Source: Papaver somniferum (Eukaryota > Streptophyta > Magnoliopsida > Ranunculales > Papaveraceae). From it: DNA of 64,000 nt. The notes below the pieces were generated by a model that was given only the letters and a program-made list of their open reading frames with translations, made no database searches and was not told the DNA's origin. Numbering within the stretch: position 1 is the stretch's first letter; each line of letters opens with the position of its first letter. The stretch is from positions 176,337,690 through 176,401,689 of the forward strand of contig NC_039362.1 of the NCBI RefSeq assembly GCF_003573695.1. Reading direction: 5' to 3'. The position numbers and the translations under genes are program-made. This document shows positions 35,980 through 48,180 of the stretch, in pieces.

Positions 35980-37995
35980 AGAGCTGAATGAAGTGGGAAA
36001 TGGAGAATATATCAGTATATTTATTTAATTTTTGAAAAGTGATAAAATTTTGAGTTTGGTGAGATTGTGAGAAATAAATGTAGGTGAAGCCAAACCAAGA
36101 TATGACAGATTTATTTTCCAACAATCTAATCTTCAAGGCATTCCACTACATAGGGTGTGTGTGTGGGGTGGGGGGCTTTCATCACCTACTAGCAGCAAAA
36201 CGTGTATAGACCACATATTCATATAAATGTTTTCACGTGGCATCATGGAATCTATGTGAATCAGTGATTCCATTTCAATCAATTGGACATGTTTGATAAG
36301 TTCGTAAAACGATATATATTTGTGATGGGAAGTTGATGGTCTTAATCTGTTGGAAGGATTAGTCTGTTGTTTCAAGAGTCTAAATGGAAAGAATAATATA
36401 GATGAAATTCTAAACACGTAACAATTATAAAATTCATTAATACATTATAAACAACCAAAAGAAAAAAAATTTAATAGAGTAAGAAAGGGAAGAAAATGTA
36501 TGGTAGCATTGGACATCAATTGATACTAATGGCTATGCCATAGCGTGGTGATACCTATGCTGTGTCACATCGTTATAAGCATTATTACAATTTTTCCATG
36601 TTCCTCCATTAGTCTTGTTGCTGTTGTAGTTCAATCCCCACAATGAATGGTACTTGACTACTTAACGGCCAAAATAGGTAGGGGCCGATAAGATACACGT
36701 TATATTTGGTGTAAGCATGTACATCCCTTGATGGATACCCTAATTACTTTTGAATGAGAAATTTCTAGGATTAAATGTGAGTTAACTCGAGAAATTAAAT
36801 GGTCGGAAATACGCAATACATCAGAAGCGAGCAAGAGGCATGTTTTATCATTTTTGAAATCAATAGTGTTCAGACATTAACAAACTGAGCGAACCGCACA
36901 TTAACAATATCGATCATTTGTGCAGGAAGGAAGGCATCAATGTATCCCTGTAAACGTCCATATGAAAATGATTGGACCTTGTCATCATGAGTTGAAATTT
37001 TGCCAATAACACGAAAGACTCTTGGTAAACATAAACTGGCGCTAAAATCAATTTGCTCATCAATCATCACTCAATTAAAGTTCATATATCTTGACTAGAT
37101 AATCCATGACCACCATCATATTCATCGGACTCGTCTTAATCACTATATTACGAGGTCAATTATACAGTAGTTTCTTAGCTTTTTATATGCCAGATATATC
37201 ATTATCCATTTCTATATCATCAGTACCACAACTTGCAAATTAATACTGTTAGTTCAATGCATTCAACAGGCGAAAAAACCCCACATGTTGAATAAGTATG
37301 CATACATGCACAGGGACAAGCAAATTAACGATGATCAAGCAAAATGAAATGCGCAACTAAACCCAAAGTTATCAACACATCGACCGTATTCAACACTAAC
37401 AGCTTTTAAGTTTATCATCGTTAATCTAAACAAGTTGGTATGCCCTTTGATAGGAATGGATCATTAAATGTTTCGATAAGATCGATATGACATTGCTGTT
37501 TGTAAACTGTCATGCTGCAACATAACTACGTACCAAGAAATTCAACATTCAGACATGAAACGATATTGATTTGGCCTTTCCCATGGCATGAGGGCAAGGG
37601 AAATGAGAATGGGAAAAACATATTCCACATGGTTAATTAACCTAATCATGGCAAAAGCTCATTTCACATGGTTAATGAACCTAACATAGCCGACGATCGA
37701 CTGACTGGTAAACAATATCCTAGCTAGCTAGCTAGTAAAGTGGCAGACTGGCAGTACTACAAGAATCCATAAGTTGATAACAGATAGATATTGATTTCAT
37801 GTTCTCTCAAAAAAAAAAAAAAAGTTGATTTCATGATCTATCATGAAAATGAGAGCTCAAACCAAGTTGTTGGAACAAACAACTATTCTTAACATTAACA
37901 ACAATGGGCGACTCTGTTTCGAACGTACAATTCTTGGACCCTCTTCTTATCTATCTTTATCAAAAGTTGCCCATACACATTATTGATGAAATATA
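35980..37995. other. NPF upstream region and intergenic DNA
   Basis: AT-rich, no exon or RNA gene recognised. Includes a GT/GGGG-rich stretch at about 36150-36175 and an AGCTAGCTAGCTAGT run at about 37720. It probably includes the upstream promoter of the transporter. Confidence 0.4.
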
Positions 37996-38306
37996 CTCCC
38001 TCCGTTCTTTTTTAATAGGCCAGTTTTGTTTTTAACGAAATTTAAGGAAATTAAGAGAACTAATCATTCAAAGTGGTCCTCATGACACTTGTTAATAAAA
38101 GAAGTGAAGTGAAATGGTTCCCATGACACTTGTTAGCAAAAGAAGTAAAGTGAAGTGGTCCACATGACATTGTCATCAAAAGAAGTTAAGAGAAAAGTGG
38201 TCCCAAAAAATTAAAATAACATTTGACTTTCCCAAATAAGAAACTGGCCTATTTTTTTGAAACTTTTATTTATAGAAACTGGCCTATTAAAAAAGAACGT
38301 AGGGAG
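37996..38306. mobile_element. Stowaway MITE, 311 bp
   Basis: Terminal inverted repeats CTCCCTCCGTTCTTTTTTAA and its complement ending AACGTAGGGAG, with TA on both sides (37994-37995 and 38307-38308). Inside are three 45-50 bp tandem units containing CATGACA(CTTGTTA) and AAAAGAAGT between about 38075 and 38200. Non-coding; mobilised in trans by a mariner-type transposase. Confidence 0.93.
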
Positions 38307-38632
38307 TATTAAATGTCAAGACACCATAGTGAACCAACAACCAAAAATGTACTTGGACAAGATATCCCGTTGGATGCTAAAACTGTTGTTTCAAAGATAT
38401 TTTAATGAAATAAAATCTGTTTTTTTCCAAGATTGTATTTCGAGTGATAAATGATAAATATATATCTACAAAGATTTGAATCACCTACGTATCATTCCCA
38501 GAACATAAGAGTTTATATGAGTGGGTACCAAGATTAGCCATGGCGTACCATTCCATATAGGAAAAGCAGATCCTAACCGATCCCCGAGACTGTGTGGAAA
38601 AAAATAATATTATTTCTCTAGGGTTTATAATT

Positions 38633-39745
38633 CTTTCTTTGATTGGGGTATATCCAAATTAATTAAGATATATGTCCATTTTAATTCCATCCAAGGTATT
38701 GTGTTAAGGGGCGTCTAAAAAATGTTAAAAGACCAAATTGTCCTTACTATTTTCATCCAAATTTAAACCCCGCCGACTAAAACTAAAACCTAAAACTTAT
38801 GAAAACGAGCTTCAAAATCTATTTAAAACTCTATATGATGAAATCACAAAAAAAAAATAAAAAAAATCAAAAAATCAAAAATAAGTAAATTAAAATGAAA
38901 CAAAAAGTACATACGGGGTTTGAAATTGGGTATGATTTTGTACCCAATCTCAAACCCTTTATTCCACATTTTTATCGAACGTCGGTAGAGTATTTTTTAT
39001 CGACCCTGCCGACTAATACATGATTCCACAACGCTGGTAGTGTATTTTTTTGTCGACCTTGCCGACTAATAATGATTCCATAACGCCGGCAGGGTATTTT
39101 TTGTCGACCTTGGCGACTAATACTAGTCGCCAGCTTCCTAGGTTGAATATCGTGAAGACTTTTCATCTCTGAAATTAACATTTACAGTGTCGTCGCGGTA
39201 TTCATCCTTATACCTTGTCGACTATAGTTTAGTCGACAGGTTATGAAATTAATACCTTGCCGACTAATCATGCATTTCTAAAAACCTTTCTCTGTATGTG
39301 AGACAATGTCAAAAATCTTATAGTCGGCATGGTATTCTTTTGTCGACCTTGGCGACTTTTCATACTTTCAGAATTGAAAATGTTGATTCCTTCTGTAATT
39401 TTGGGTATGAAATCACTCAACAACTTTGCAATCCCCTTTGTAGAAGTGTTTGGCTAGTATGCTTTCATTTCCGTTATAAAAAAAATTAAAAAAAAAAAAT
39501 CCTCAAAAATCATAACACATAATCCATGAGTTCAATCCAAATAATACCTAATTGGGAATTCTAATTCAACTAATTAACTAATTAAATTAATTAACCTAAA
39601 CACATTACTAGTGTTAATTAAGCAAGGATAGATTAGGCATTTTGAAAATATATGGTTAAGGGGTGTCCTCTTTTACTTCAAAATAACCCAGATTTTGTCT
39701 CATTAGGGATACCCAATTAATCTGGTATACTGCAATCAAGCCAGG
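38633..39745. mobile_element. hairpin-array DNA element A (8-bp TSD)
   Basis: Ends are diverged inverts: CTTTCTTTGATTGGGGTATA at 38633 against a right end that reverse complements to CCTGGCTTGATTGCAGTATA. Flanks TTATAATT (38625-38632) and TTATAATG (39746-39753) give an 8-bp target duplication with one mismatch. The right 120 bp match, inverted, the left 120 bp of element B (48181), so the two are one family in opposite orientation. The interior carries the array at 38970-39360. Eight base pairs suggests hAT, but the termini are not classical hAT ends. No transposase. Confidence 0.75.
38970..39360. repeat. array of GTCGGC hairpin units in element A
   Basis: About six imperfect units of roughly 33 nt with the plan GTCGGCAGGGTA-TTTTTTGTCGAC-CTTGCCGAC. 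Unit ends (GTCGGC and GCCGAC) are inverted, so each can fold on itself or pair with any other unit. Spacers contain TAATNATGATTCCA-like sequence. The CpG-rich stems stand out from AT-rich surroundings. Confidence 0.75.
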
Positions 39746-41008
39746 TTATAATGACTTTAGGATTTTGTTTTGCCCCTCTGTTGTTAGATCAAGTATGATC
39801 AAAGGGTACCGATCTCTATCAAGAGAAGAAATATTGGATACTGTAAAATTTGTTGTCGAGTTACCTTATACGCGTTTAATAGAGGTTCGTAATTTTTCGA
39901 AATTGAAATGTTATACTCCTATATGGGTTCGTTAGCCAAGATTATTAGATTGCAATACCATTATAGTGCTAGATTGCTGATATATACTTGAGTGTTGGTG
40001 TTTCTTGCAATCTGTCTCAAAATTTCATGATAATTTTTTTTGCTTCTTGGGATCTTGTACTTGTTTTTCCAGTGTAGTTATAAATGTCAGGCAATTTTGG
40101 ATGAAGCTAACCTCGGGGAATTAGATATTGTTTTAGGTTTTCATTTGAACTAGCAATTGCCGATGACGACATTAATTAAAAATATTCATGCCGAAAATCC
40201 TGAAAAATCATGCTGGGTTGAACTGTCGTCATTGAAAAACCATGCTGGATGCTACTGTAAAATACTTCCCAACTAATACTGGGATCCCCTAATTGTTCAT
40301 TCTTTCGGTTTGTTAATAATTAAAAAGTAAACGGAGTAGCAGACCTGTTGGGAAAAAGATAATCCTTTTAAAAAATTCTCTGTCTTGGGAGGAACAAATG
40401 CCCGACTTTTCATCCTAACAAAGGTTTTGATGTAATTTTACCTATACATAACATTTTGTAGCCGATATTATTGTAATACAATGGTGAAGTAAATGAAAGA
40501 ACAGACTTGTTGGAAAAATAATAGTATTGTTTTAAAAAATTCCTAGTCTTAGGAAGAATAAATGCCTGCTTTTCTTATACGTGGCTTTCATTTGATGCTA
40601 ACAAAGTTTTTGATGTAATTTTTTACCAATAAATAATATTTATAATCGATATCATTGTATTATAATAGTAAAGTTATTGGGTGACGGTACAAGTAACCTG
40701 ATTTTGGAATTATGAATGAGTTTGTATAATCTTATCAATATCCTAATCTTAAGGGAATATGGGCATCCATATTATAGTAGAGATTATATCATACTATAAT
40801 AAAATGGTTCTTGAAGTAGAGCATCCTTTTTGCTTCATCTTCACATCTTATTTATTTATTTATTTCAGCAAATATAAAAAACATATTGAAAACTTAGATG
40901 TAAAGAAAGAAGTAAGGAAGAGCTCAAAAAACATACAAACCCAGCAACACGATTAAACCAAGCTGAAAACCCACAACAAACAAACCCAAAGCTGAAGACC
41001 TACTTCAA
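39746..41008. other. intergenic DNA with a diverged tandem duplication
   Basis: Blocks at about 40341-40500 and 40502-40690 share GACTTGTTGG, TTTAAAAAATTC, TTTTGATGTAATTTT and ATTGTA(A/T)TA, indicating an old duplication of about 160 bp. No coding exon recognised. Confidence 0.5.
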
Positions 41009-42158
41009 GAACCATTTTTAGGAGATTACGCAAAAATGGTGGAGGACTACTTTGTGATAGGAATGTCTACCCTATACTAATAAGGGGTGTCCTAAAGTAT
41101 GGAAATGACTAACCTACCCTTCACCTATATATAATCACCTTCTCCCAACACCACCACCACCTATATATATATAACCACCTCTACCCATCACCACCGCCGC
41201 TCACCACCACCAACCACCACCTACCACCACCGACCACCTCAAATCGCCACCACCGCCATCTCTATATATAGCTTAATTTAAATCATTAATAAAACAAAAT
41301 CAAAATTATAACAAACCCATTACTTTTCATTCGTTTTCCTTTGAAAAAATGAGAAGTTATCATCAAAATGAGTTGAAAATGGAAGTTGCAGATAAAAGTT
41401 CGGCTAGGAATTATCTGAAAAACTTTGTCGAACTAGCCGAACCCAACTTTAATGGAGGTTTTTTCTTTCAGAGAAAAGTTCGGTTACGTCGCAATTTTTT
41501 TCTCCTAACCGAACTTTTTTCTGAAAACCTATATATTGAGTTCGGTTACGTCGCAAATTTTTTCATTTTATTTTCCCAGCCGAACTTTTAGTTCGGTTAC
41601 GTCGCAATTTTTTTCTCCTAACCGAACTTTTCTCTGAAAGAAAAAACTCCATTAAAACTGAGTTCGGCTACCTGTGTTTTTAGAAACATTAACCGAACTA
41701 CACTTGTAGAATGAGTTCGGCTATCTGTTCTTCAAATGTTGTAACCGAACTTTGTTAACGAAACCGAAATCAATTTGTAAATTGTTCATTTTTAGGAATG
41801 TTTTGGCCAATTCAAGCACCATTAACTAAATTTGAAGTATCCGTGAGCACCCAAAACATCATACTCTTGTTGTGCCTCTTAAAAAAAAGATCTAAATTTT
41901 TTTCTTCCAAAACCCTCATCTTCATCTTCTTCTTCTCCCTCTCTATAATTCTTTTTTTTGAAAAAAAATTAAATTATTAATTTAATCTCACTAATCATTA
42001 ATTAACTCACTAATCATTACACTAATATAATTATCAAGGACAAGTTTGGTATTAGAAGAAAAGTTAGATAAAGGATGACTCATTATTACTTCTAATATCC
42101 ACCCAAAAAAATGGAAAGTAGTCCCCAACATTTTTGAGTAATCCCCAAAAAAACCGTT
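41009..42158. mobile_element. Mutator-like element C with hairpin array, upstream of BLOS1
   Basis: Inverted termini of about 45 bp (GAACCATTTTTAGGAGATTA at 41009; the right end reverse complements to AACGGTTTTTTTGGGGATTA), both followed by CAAAAATG and GGACTACTTT. The perfect 9-bp target duplication CTACTTCAA lies at 41000-41008 and 42159-42167. No transposase; the short frame at 41349-41591 reads through the repeat array and is not credible. Its right end is 270 bp from the BLOS1 start codon, so it likely abuts or overlaps that promoter. Confidence 0.88.
41398..41752. repeat. array of six GTTCGG hairpin units in element C
   Basis: Six consecutive units start GTTCGG(T/C)TA and end TA(A/G)CCGAAC: at 41398-41442, 41474-41518, 41538-41586, 41588-41630, 41661-41699 and 41714-41750. 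The first has a perfect 10-bp stem (GTTCGGCTAG/CTAGCCGAAC) and the second a perfect 13-bp stem. A larger inverted repeat of about 40 bp (around 41446-41485 against 41622-41665) encloses units 2 to 4. Confidence 0.85.
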
Positions 42159-42427
42159 CTACTTCAAACAAACCAAAAGACTCAATGACCAAAGTAATAT
42201 GGCAGTGCATCTCATCTGCACCAAATTCTTTGACATATAAAAAAAAATAAGAAATAAAAAAAAATCCATTAATCTGTGTGATCCAAAAATCTGAAAGTTA
42301 GATGTCAAGTGATCAGGCCTGGAGCGTACGGCCCAATAAGGTAAATGTGCTCACAAACTTCCAAGGCCCAAAAATTAATGAGTCAGTTCTCTACTTCTTC
42401 TTCAGTACAACAGAAAATATCTTTAAA

Positions 42428-45245
42428 ATGGAGAAAGAAAAACTCATCAAATCTTCAGAAACCATCGGAGGTGGAGGCTTAGAATCTTCATTAACACAAC
42501 TTATCCATGATCATAACCTCACCACCATCAAAACCCGTGAACAAGCAGGTAAATTTGTTGATTTTTTTTCTCTAATTTTTGGGTATTTTTTTCTCAATCA
42601 AGAACCCTAGAAAACATTTTTTTTTAATTCTTTTTGATTTTAGATAAGGCAAAGAAGGAAGCATTGAAGGGTGCAATTCGAGTTTCAGATTTGTTAGTTG
42701 AAACTGTGAATGGTGGAGTACAGGAAACATATGTAAATCAGAAACGAATTGAGAATGAAATTAGGGCATTAACAGCTTCAACAATAAGGTTTACCAAACA
42801 AACTGATCAGTGGCTTTCGGATTCTCATTCTATCAATTCTTCTTTAAAGGTAACACTAAGTATCAAATTTCTGGAAATTATTTTCAGTTTTTATTGTCAA
42901 TTGCTTAATTTGATTGGTGAATATTTTGTATTTCAATAGTGTTTGGATGCGTAACACCTCGTAAATTGATTTGCATTGAGACTCATTACTGTGGTTTGTG
43001 ATGAATATTGCAATCGTGGTAGTATGTCATGGGTGGAGGAGTCGAAAATGCAATTTTCTAGCCTGTTTTTGCACCAGTGCTACGCAAAACGAAGAGTGAG
43101 ATTAAGCGCGTATGAGCACATCCAACTTTTCCAGTCGTACGTTCCCTGTGTCTTCGGGATTGTTTACTCTTGTTTGCTTAGTGTTGTTTAAGAGGCTGGT
43201 ACAGACGACGTCAATATCTTTGCCAAAACAAACTAGTGACCATGATACAAGCTCGTTAATATCCTATTTGTTACGGCACCGTGTTGTTTTAGAGGAAGGT
43301 GCAAACACGATCTATGTGGGGTTATTTCTACACGTCTTGCTTAATCAATTTAACGACCATGATACAAGCCCACCATTTGACATTGTTTATTTCTAATCTA
43401 CCCATCTTTGGTGTTTTCTCTAGTGTTGGCTTTAGATGTGTGTGTGTGTTTGTTTGATTCTTATTGAGTATTGTATATCAACAGTGTTTGCATGCTTAAC
43501 AACCTGAAACCCTTTAAAACCATTGATAGTTTGATACCCATTTCTATGATACGTATGAATAATGTAATCATGGTGCAGTCGAGTGCTACTATGAAAAGAA
43601 ACTGGTTAGTCTCATAGCAAGCCTATAGAGGACTGGAAATGCCCAGTTTGAACAATGGCATAATGTTTCTCATGCTATTAATTCTGCCTTAAAGGTAACA
43701 CTGAGTATAAAATTTCCGATTTTTTTTTCTTTCAAATTTTTGTTCTGAATCGGCGAAATTTGATTGGCATAATGAACATATGAAGTTCGATCTACTGATT
43801 ACTTTGTATGTCGATAGCGTTTGAATACGTACCTGTTACTGTGATTTGTGATGAATATATAGTAAATCATGTACATTTTAGCCTGTATGGAGGAGGATAA
43901 ATGCAATCTTTTAGCCCGTTTTGCACCAGCTCTAGAAAAAACATAGAGAAGCGAGATCAAAACGTACTGGTGCAACCCACTTTGCCAGTCGTATGTACCC
44001 TGTGTCTTTGTGATGAAGTGCCCCTGCATCACTTTGGATTGTATCGTTTTGTTTGCATAGTGTTGATTAAGAGGCTGGTACAAAGAACGTTTAGTGTGAA
44101 ATTGTTCCTTACACGTCTTTGCCTAAATAACCTACTATGATGCAACATCATCAATATCCAAATTGTTACCCCAAATTAGCAACCATGATCTCACTATTTT
44201 AGATTGTATATTTATATTCTACTTGTCTTTTGGGTTTTCTCTAATTTTGGCTTTTCGTATGTTATTTATTGATCTGGTTTTTTAATTCTGCTTCTCATTC
44301 TATTAATTCTGCCTTAAAGGTACACACATTATCAAAAAATTGTGTTTCTTTTTTTTTTCTTTTTTCTTTATCTTAATTGCTTTAGTGTGATTGTATAATG
44401 AACATGTGAAGTTTGATTCATATTGTGTATTGTATATCATTAGCGTTTGGATACTTAACAACCTGAAACCCTTGAGAAACCATCGATACGGCAATCCCCA
44501 TTTCTGTTAGTTGTATGAATACTGTAATCCTGGTGCATTTGTGGTGCTACTATGACAAGAAACTGGTTAGTCTCATAGCGAGTCTATCGAGGACTCGTGC
44601 TCTGTTTGAACCGGCACTAGACTATCAAGGAATGATATTATTCAAATGCGACCCTGGTTGCCCTACCTTGTGTTTTTGGGATTGTATCCTCTTGTTTGCC
44701 TACCGTTGGTTGGGGGTTCGGTGCAAACATGGTGAGATTGGATAGTCCTACACTTCTTACTGTTAGTAAGTGGGAATGATGTGTGCTTAGTAGTTTTCGG
44801 ACTATGAGACCACTTCTCCACTTTTTTTTCATCTTTATGCTACTTTGAAGTCCATAGCTTAAGTAGAGCACACCATGCTAGCTACCTGCAGCCACATAGG
44901 GTCTCGATTCTATGTAAGTGAATCTGCGAAGTTTGTAGCCAAACAAGTAGAGTGTTCAAACACCCAAGCATCTTAATATTGTATAATATGACCTTCACTA
45001 AGAGTCGATGCTTGTTAAAATATGATACAAACTCGTCATTTTACGTGGTACGCTACTCAGTTTTAGGTTTCTCCCCAAAATATTGGCGTGTTTCTTCAAT
45101 TTGGTTATTTTCTTTGTATAAACTGACATGCTTTATGTTTTATTCTCATGTACAGGAGATTGGGGACTTTGAAAACTGGATGAGGACCATGGATTACGAC
45201 TGCAAAATCATAAATGCAGCAATCCGCAACATATACAAGCCATAA
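42428..45245 (+). CDS. BLOS1: BLOS1, subunit 1 of BLOC-1 (GCN5L1 family)
   Basis: A small coiled-coil protein of the BLOC-1/BORC complexes on endosomes; in plants it acts in endosome-to-vacuole trafficking and turnover of plasma-membrane proteins. Exons 42428-42548, 42644-42849 and 45156-45245 join in frame to 138 residues, close to the roughly 125-150 expected. Family landmarks: LTQLIHDHN near residue 25, the block VSDLLVETVNGGVQETYVN at about 55-73, KQTDQWL at about 92-98, and the C-terminal GDFENWMRTMDYDCKIINAA in exon 3. I use the methionine at 42428 because it gives family length; an in-frame methionine at 42302 would add 42 unlike residues. Intron 2 is 2.3 kb and contains decayed copies of the end of exon 2. 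The gene converges with the DUF1685 gene, stop codons 145 bp apart. Confidence 0.93.
42915..44600 (+). repeat. decayed tandem copies of exon-2 end plus intron within BLOS1 intron 2
   Basis: The 3' end of exon 2 with its donor (TTAAAG|GTAACACT at 42844) recurs at 43666-43710 (CATGCTATTAATTCTGCCTTAAAG|GTAACACTGAG) and at 44285-44325 (CATTCTATTAATTCTGCCTTAAAG|GTACAC). Following sequence is also repeated: the GTTTG(G/C)AT-(G/A)C-TTAACAACCTGAAACCC block at about 43485 and 44447, and AAGAAACTGGTTAGTCTCATAGC at about 43598 and 44558. The copies lack a usable complete exon. Confidence 0.75.
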
Positions 45246-45390
45246 AGTAAACATCCTTCTGCAAAACTTGTATACTCTTTCTTTTAACAGTTCAAAAATG
45301 TCCGGTGAATGAATTTCAGAACATACTTCTATTTACAACCTGATTAACAACAAAAAAAAAGAAGAGAATGAACAAGACTAAAATTTTGTG

Positions 45391-46069
45391 TCATCTGACA
45401 GCAGATGCAACAGTATGGGCCCAATTTCTAAGATGAAATTTCATTTCAATTTCACTGTTTAATTTAGGAACTTGCCAATTGATTAATAGCAGCTCTTCTT
45501 CCTTTCTTTTGTTATCTAGCACAGCCCAAGCTTCAGACAAGTAAGGTCTTGCAGACTTGTTATTATTATTATTCTCACCTCTGCCTAATTTGCCTTCTTC
45601 TTCTTGTGCTTTCCTAATCTCTGTAAACCGGGAATTATTGAAACCAAACTTGAATTCTTATCTTCTTCAGAAAATACAAAACCCAAATCCATGAACCCTT
45701 TTAATTTTTCAAACTCAAGGTCTGATAGACTTTTATTGCTCTTCATCTCGTTCAATCTTTTACCCTTGAGCATCAATTTATTTGAAGCTTCTCTAGTTTC
45801 AGCTGCTGCTGATGATGAAGTTTCTGTTCTTCGTCTTCTGAAGCTTCTTTTCCTGAATTGATTGTTTGTAATTGCTGTGGTCTTAGAACTGAATCAGGTG
45901 ATGAAAAAGAACAAGTAAAACTTGTCAATTCTTCACTCACTGATCGAAGAAGAGATGATTGGATTCGTGTAATCTCTGGTTTGAATGAAAGTAAAGATGG
46001 TGTGATGATTGATATATCGTTGTAAAACCAATTAGAATCAAAGAGATTCAATAATTGTTCCTGATCCAT
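45391..46069 (-). pseudogene. DUF1685-family gene with two frameshifts
   Basis: A plant-specific family of unknown function, often wound- or stress-responsive. Reading leftward from the methionine at 46069, three adjoining frames each match the family. The N-terminal part (MDQEQLLNLFDSNWF ... INSGKEAS) spans 46069 to about 45790. The central DUF1685 block (LSDLEFEKLKGFMDLGFVFS, then IIPGLQRLG) spans about 45780-45615. The C-terminal block (RPYLSEAWAVL, then LRNWAHTVASAVR) ends at the TGA at 45391. The first break is a 1-base loss near 45785 and the second is a small indel near 45610, where the duplicate at 50080-50310 has extra codons. No splice sites explain either break. It is either a young pseudogene or two assembly errors in a real gene; preservation of all three blocks leaves both open. 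Confidence 0.75.
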
Positions 46070-46300
46070 TTTTTTGTTGGGAAGTAATGATGAAACCCTG
46101 TAATATGTACATGTAGTTGACCTAAAGAAACAACCTCAGAGATTCTACTGGATATTGCTAGAAATACCTACTCTGAATATTATTAAGTAAGTAGATAGAA
46201 CACGTTTAAATTAAGAATTCCATTCTATTAGTTAACTTCCTCGTGAAACTTGTTGAGAAAGTTGTTTATTCATGTAAATCTGTTGTTTGACATGTATACA

Positions 46301-46470
46301 CGTTAGTAGTTGTGGTTGATATGCAAGGGGTTTGGATTAACCACGGGATAAACACGAAATATCGTGGGGGGCACTTCAATGGCAACGTTAGTAGTTGTGG
46401 TTGATATGCAAGGGGTTTGGATTAACCACGGGATAAACACGAAATATCGTGGGGGGCACTTCAATGGCAA
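46301..46470. repeat. perfect 85-bp tandem duplication
   Basis: 46301-46385 and 46386-46470 are identical (start CGTTAGTAGTTGTGG, end CACTTCAATGGCAA). The sequence lies upstream of the DUF1685 start codon by about 230 bp, within its possible promoter. Confidence 0.95.
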
Positions 46471-46832
46471 CGTTGAATTGTCAATGATGATATATGTACA
46501 CTGCGAGTTAATCTTTTTAAATAGTAATTTCAAGTAATTAACTTTCTTATTTGACCATGCTGAGTGCTATTTCCGTAGTGGTAGTATTGTAAAATTTGGA
46601 TAATTGATTATTTCGCTAAAATAGCAAAGTTTTCTGGTCACAACTATGCTTGCATAAGCTAAAATTACTACTATTATTGTTGAACAAATCAAACATGAAG
46701 GAAATTTTGAGTTTGGAGATGCATGAAGGAATAGGATCTGTCATGATACTATGAGACGAAACGTTGAGTATCAGGCTTGTGCCGGCCTACCGTTTTTGGT
46801 ACCTCTAGTGTCTGTGTTCCTCTAGTTCTGTA

Positions 46833-47210
46833 GACTCATAAGAGTCCGTACTTGTTGAAGTATGATACAAATCTCGCAACGGTGCATCCTATGCTACTCG
46901 TTTTTTGTTTTTTCTCCAAATACGGACATGTTTCTTTGAATTGGTTTTGGTGGATTTCTTTGTATAGATTAGACATGCTTTACATTTGATTCTGATGTAC
47001 AGGGGATTGGAGACTTAGAAAACTGGATTACGATGATTGCAAAATCATAAATGCAGCAATCCGCAAAATATATAAGCGTGAAGAGAACATCCTTCGGTGT
47101 AACTTTTATACTCTTCTTTCCATGAGTTCATTTTTATCCAGAACTAGTTATCACTTGGTGATTTATCAATGCGGCAATCGGTGCAACATATACAAAGCAT
47201 GAAAAAGACA
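46833..47210 (+). pseudogene. duplicated BLOS1 last exon with flanking intron
   Basis: 46833-47085 is similar to 44995-45245: the same intron text, then acceptor TGATGTACAG and an exon that reads GDLENW, loses a few codons, then DCKIINAAIRKIYK. The normal stop is lost. A second shorter piece (AATGCGGCAATCGGTGCAAC, then ATACAAAGCATGA) follows at about 47168-47205. There is no first or second exon nearby, so it is not a functional gene. Confidence 0.8.
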
Positions 47211-48172
47211 ATCAGTTATCCTGAACCAGTTATCACAACTTGATATTTGTTTTCGGTTCCTTCCATTTTCAGTTTTCTTAAAAACAGTTTAGAGATTTTG
47301 TAGTTTTAACAATATCTGTAAATCCCCATTGCTATTTTCTGCATGTGTACATTAAAATGATGAATGGAACTTAGTAGTATATTTCAGGATACGAATTTTA
47401 ATCCAACCTAATATCCTCCAATAATCTTACATTAAGAACTTCAGCAGTATTTTCAGCTACGAATTAAAAGGACTTGTTGTAACTCGCTCACACATTACAA
47501 AAAAGATCTTCATTGTATAAGAAGTATTCTAGACTAGTGGAAATAAAAAAACATATTTCTCGTAATATAGAAAACCACAATTACATCTTGAATGATAAGA
47601 ATTTCTCCAATTCATTCCTGGTCTTTCTTACATTATGATTACTCCTGCTGTTACTAATACCCGAAAACCATTCCATCAATATGATAACAATTGACCACAA
47701 AAACCCAGATTTGTTCATCGGAATGAAGACATGCAAAAACTAGAAGGCGATTTTGCTTATACAGAAATGAATCTAAAAATGATGTGGGGAAATTGGAATG
47801 GCGTTATAGTTTTGATTTGAGAGGAAAAATCATTGTGTAGTTGTTGTTGATGGACATTTGTTTCCACGGATGATAATGGATCATGAAGAAGAAGATAAAC
47901 ATGAGAGCAGATCTGTTTTGCGTGCTGCGGCTGTTGGTTTTTAAGCTCCGGGTTAGGGTTCCCTTTGCTTTCACTGCATAGATGATGGAACGGAGGAGGA
48001 GGATAAAATTTGTGGAGGAAAACTATTCTACTTATAAGATTGAAAGAAACATCTAACCCGTTCATTTTAGGGTTTTCACTATTTTGATTTGACGGCTCAC
48101 ACTTATGATATGACTGACAGTAATTTCCTACCCAGATATCTATTATCCATGACTATGATTGTTTTTTAAGAC
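47211..48172. other. intergenic, no gene recognised
   Basis: AT-rich DNA. A 102-codon minus-strand frame at 47757-48065 (Pro/His/Gln-rich) has no recognisable domain and no splice context. I do not call it a gene. Confidence 0.35.
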
Positions 48173-48180
48173 ATGTAGAA

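Noticed and set aside
41398..41752. CRISPR-like array
   Set aside because: The host is a plant; repeats are themselves palindromes with related, not unique, spacers, and they lie inside a TIR element.
42302..42427. N-terminal extension of BLOS1 from an upstream in-frame ATG
   Set aside because: The extra 42 residues do not look like the family and would make the protein longer than usual; probably 5' leader.
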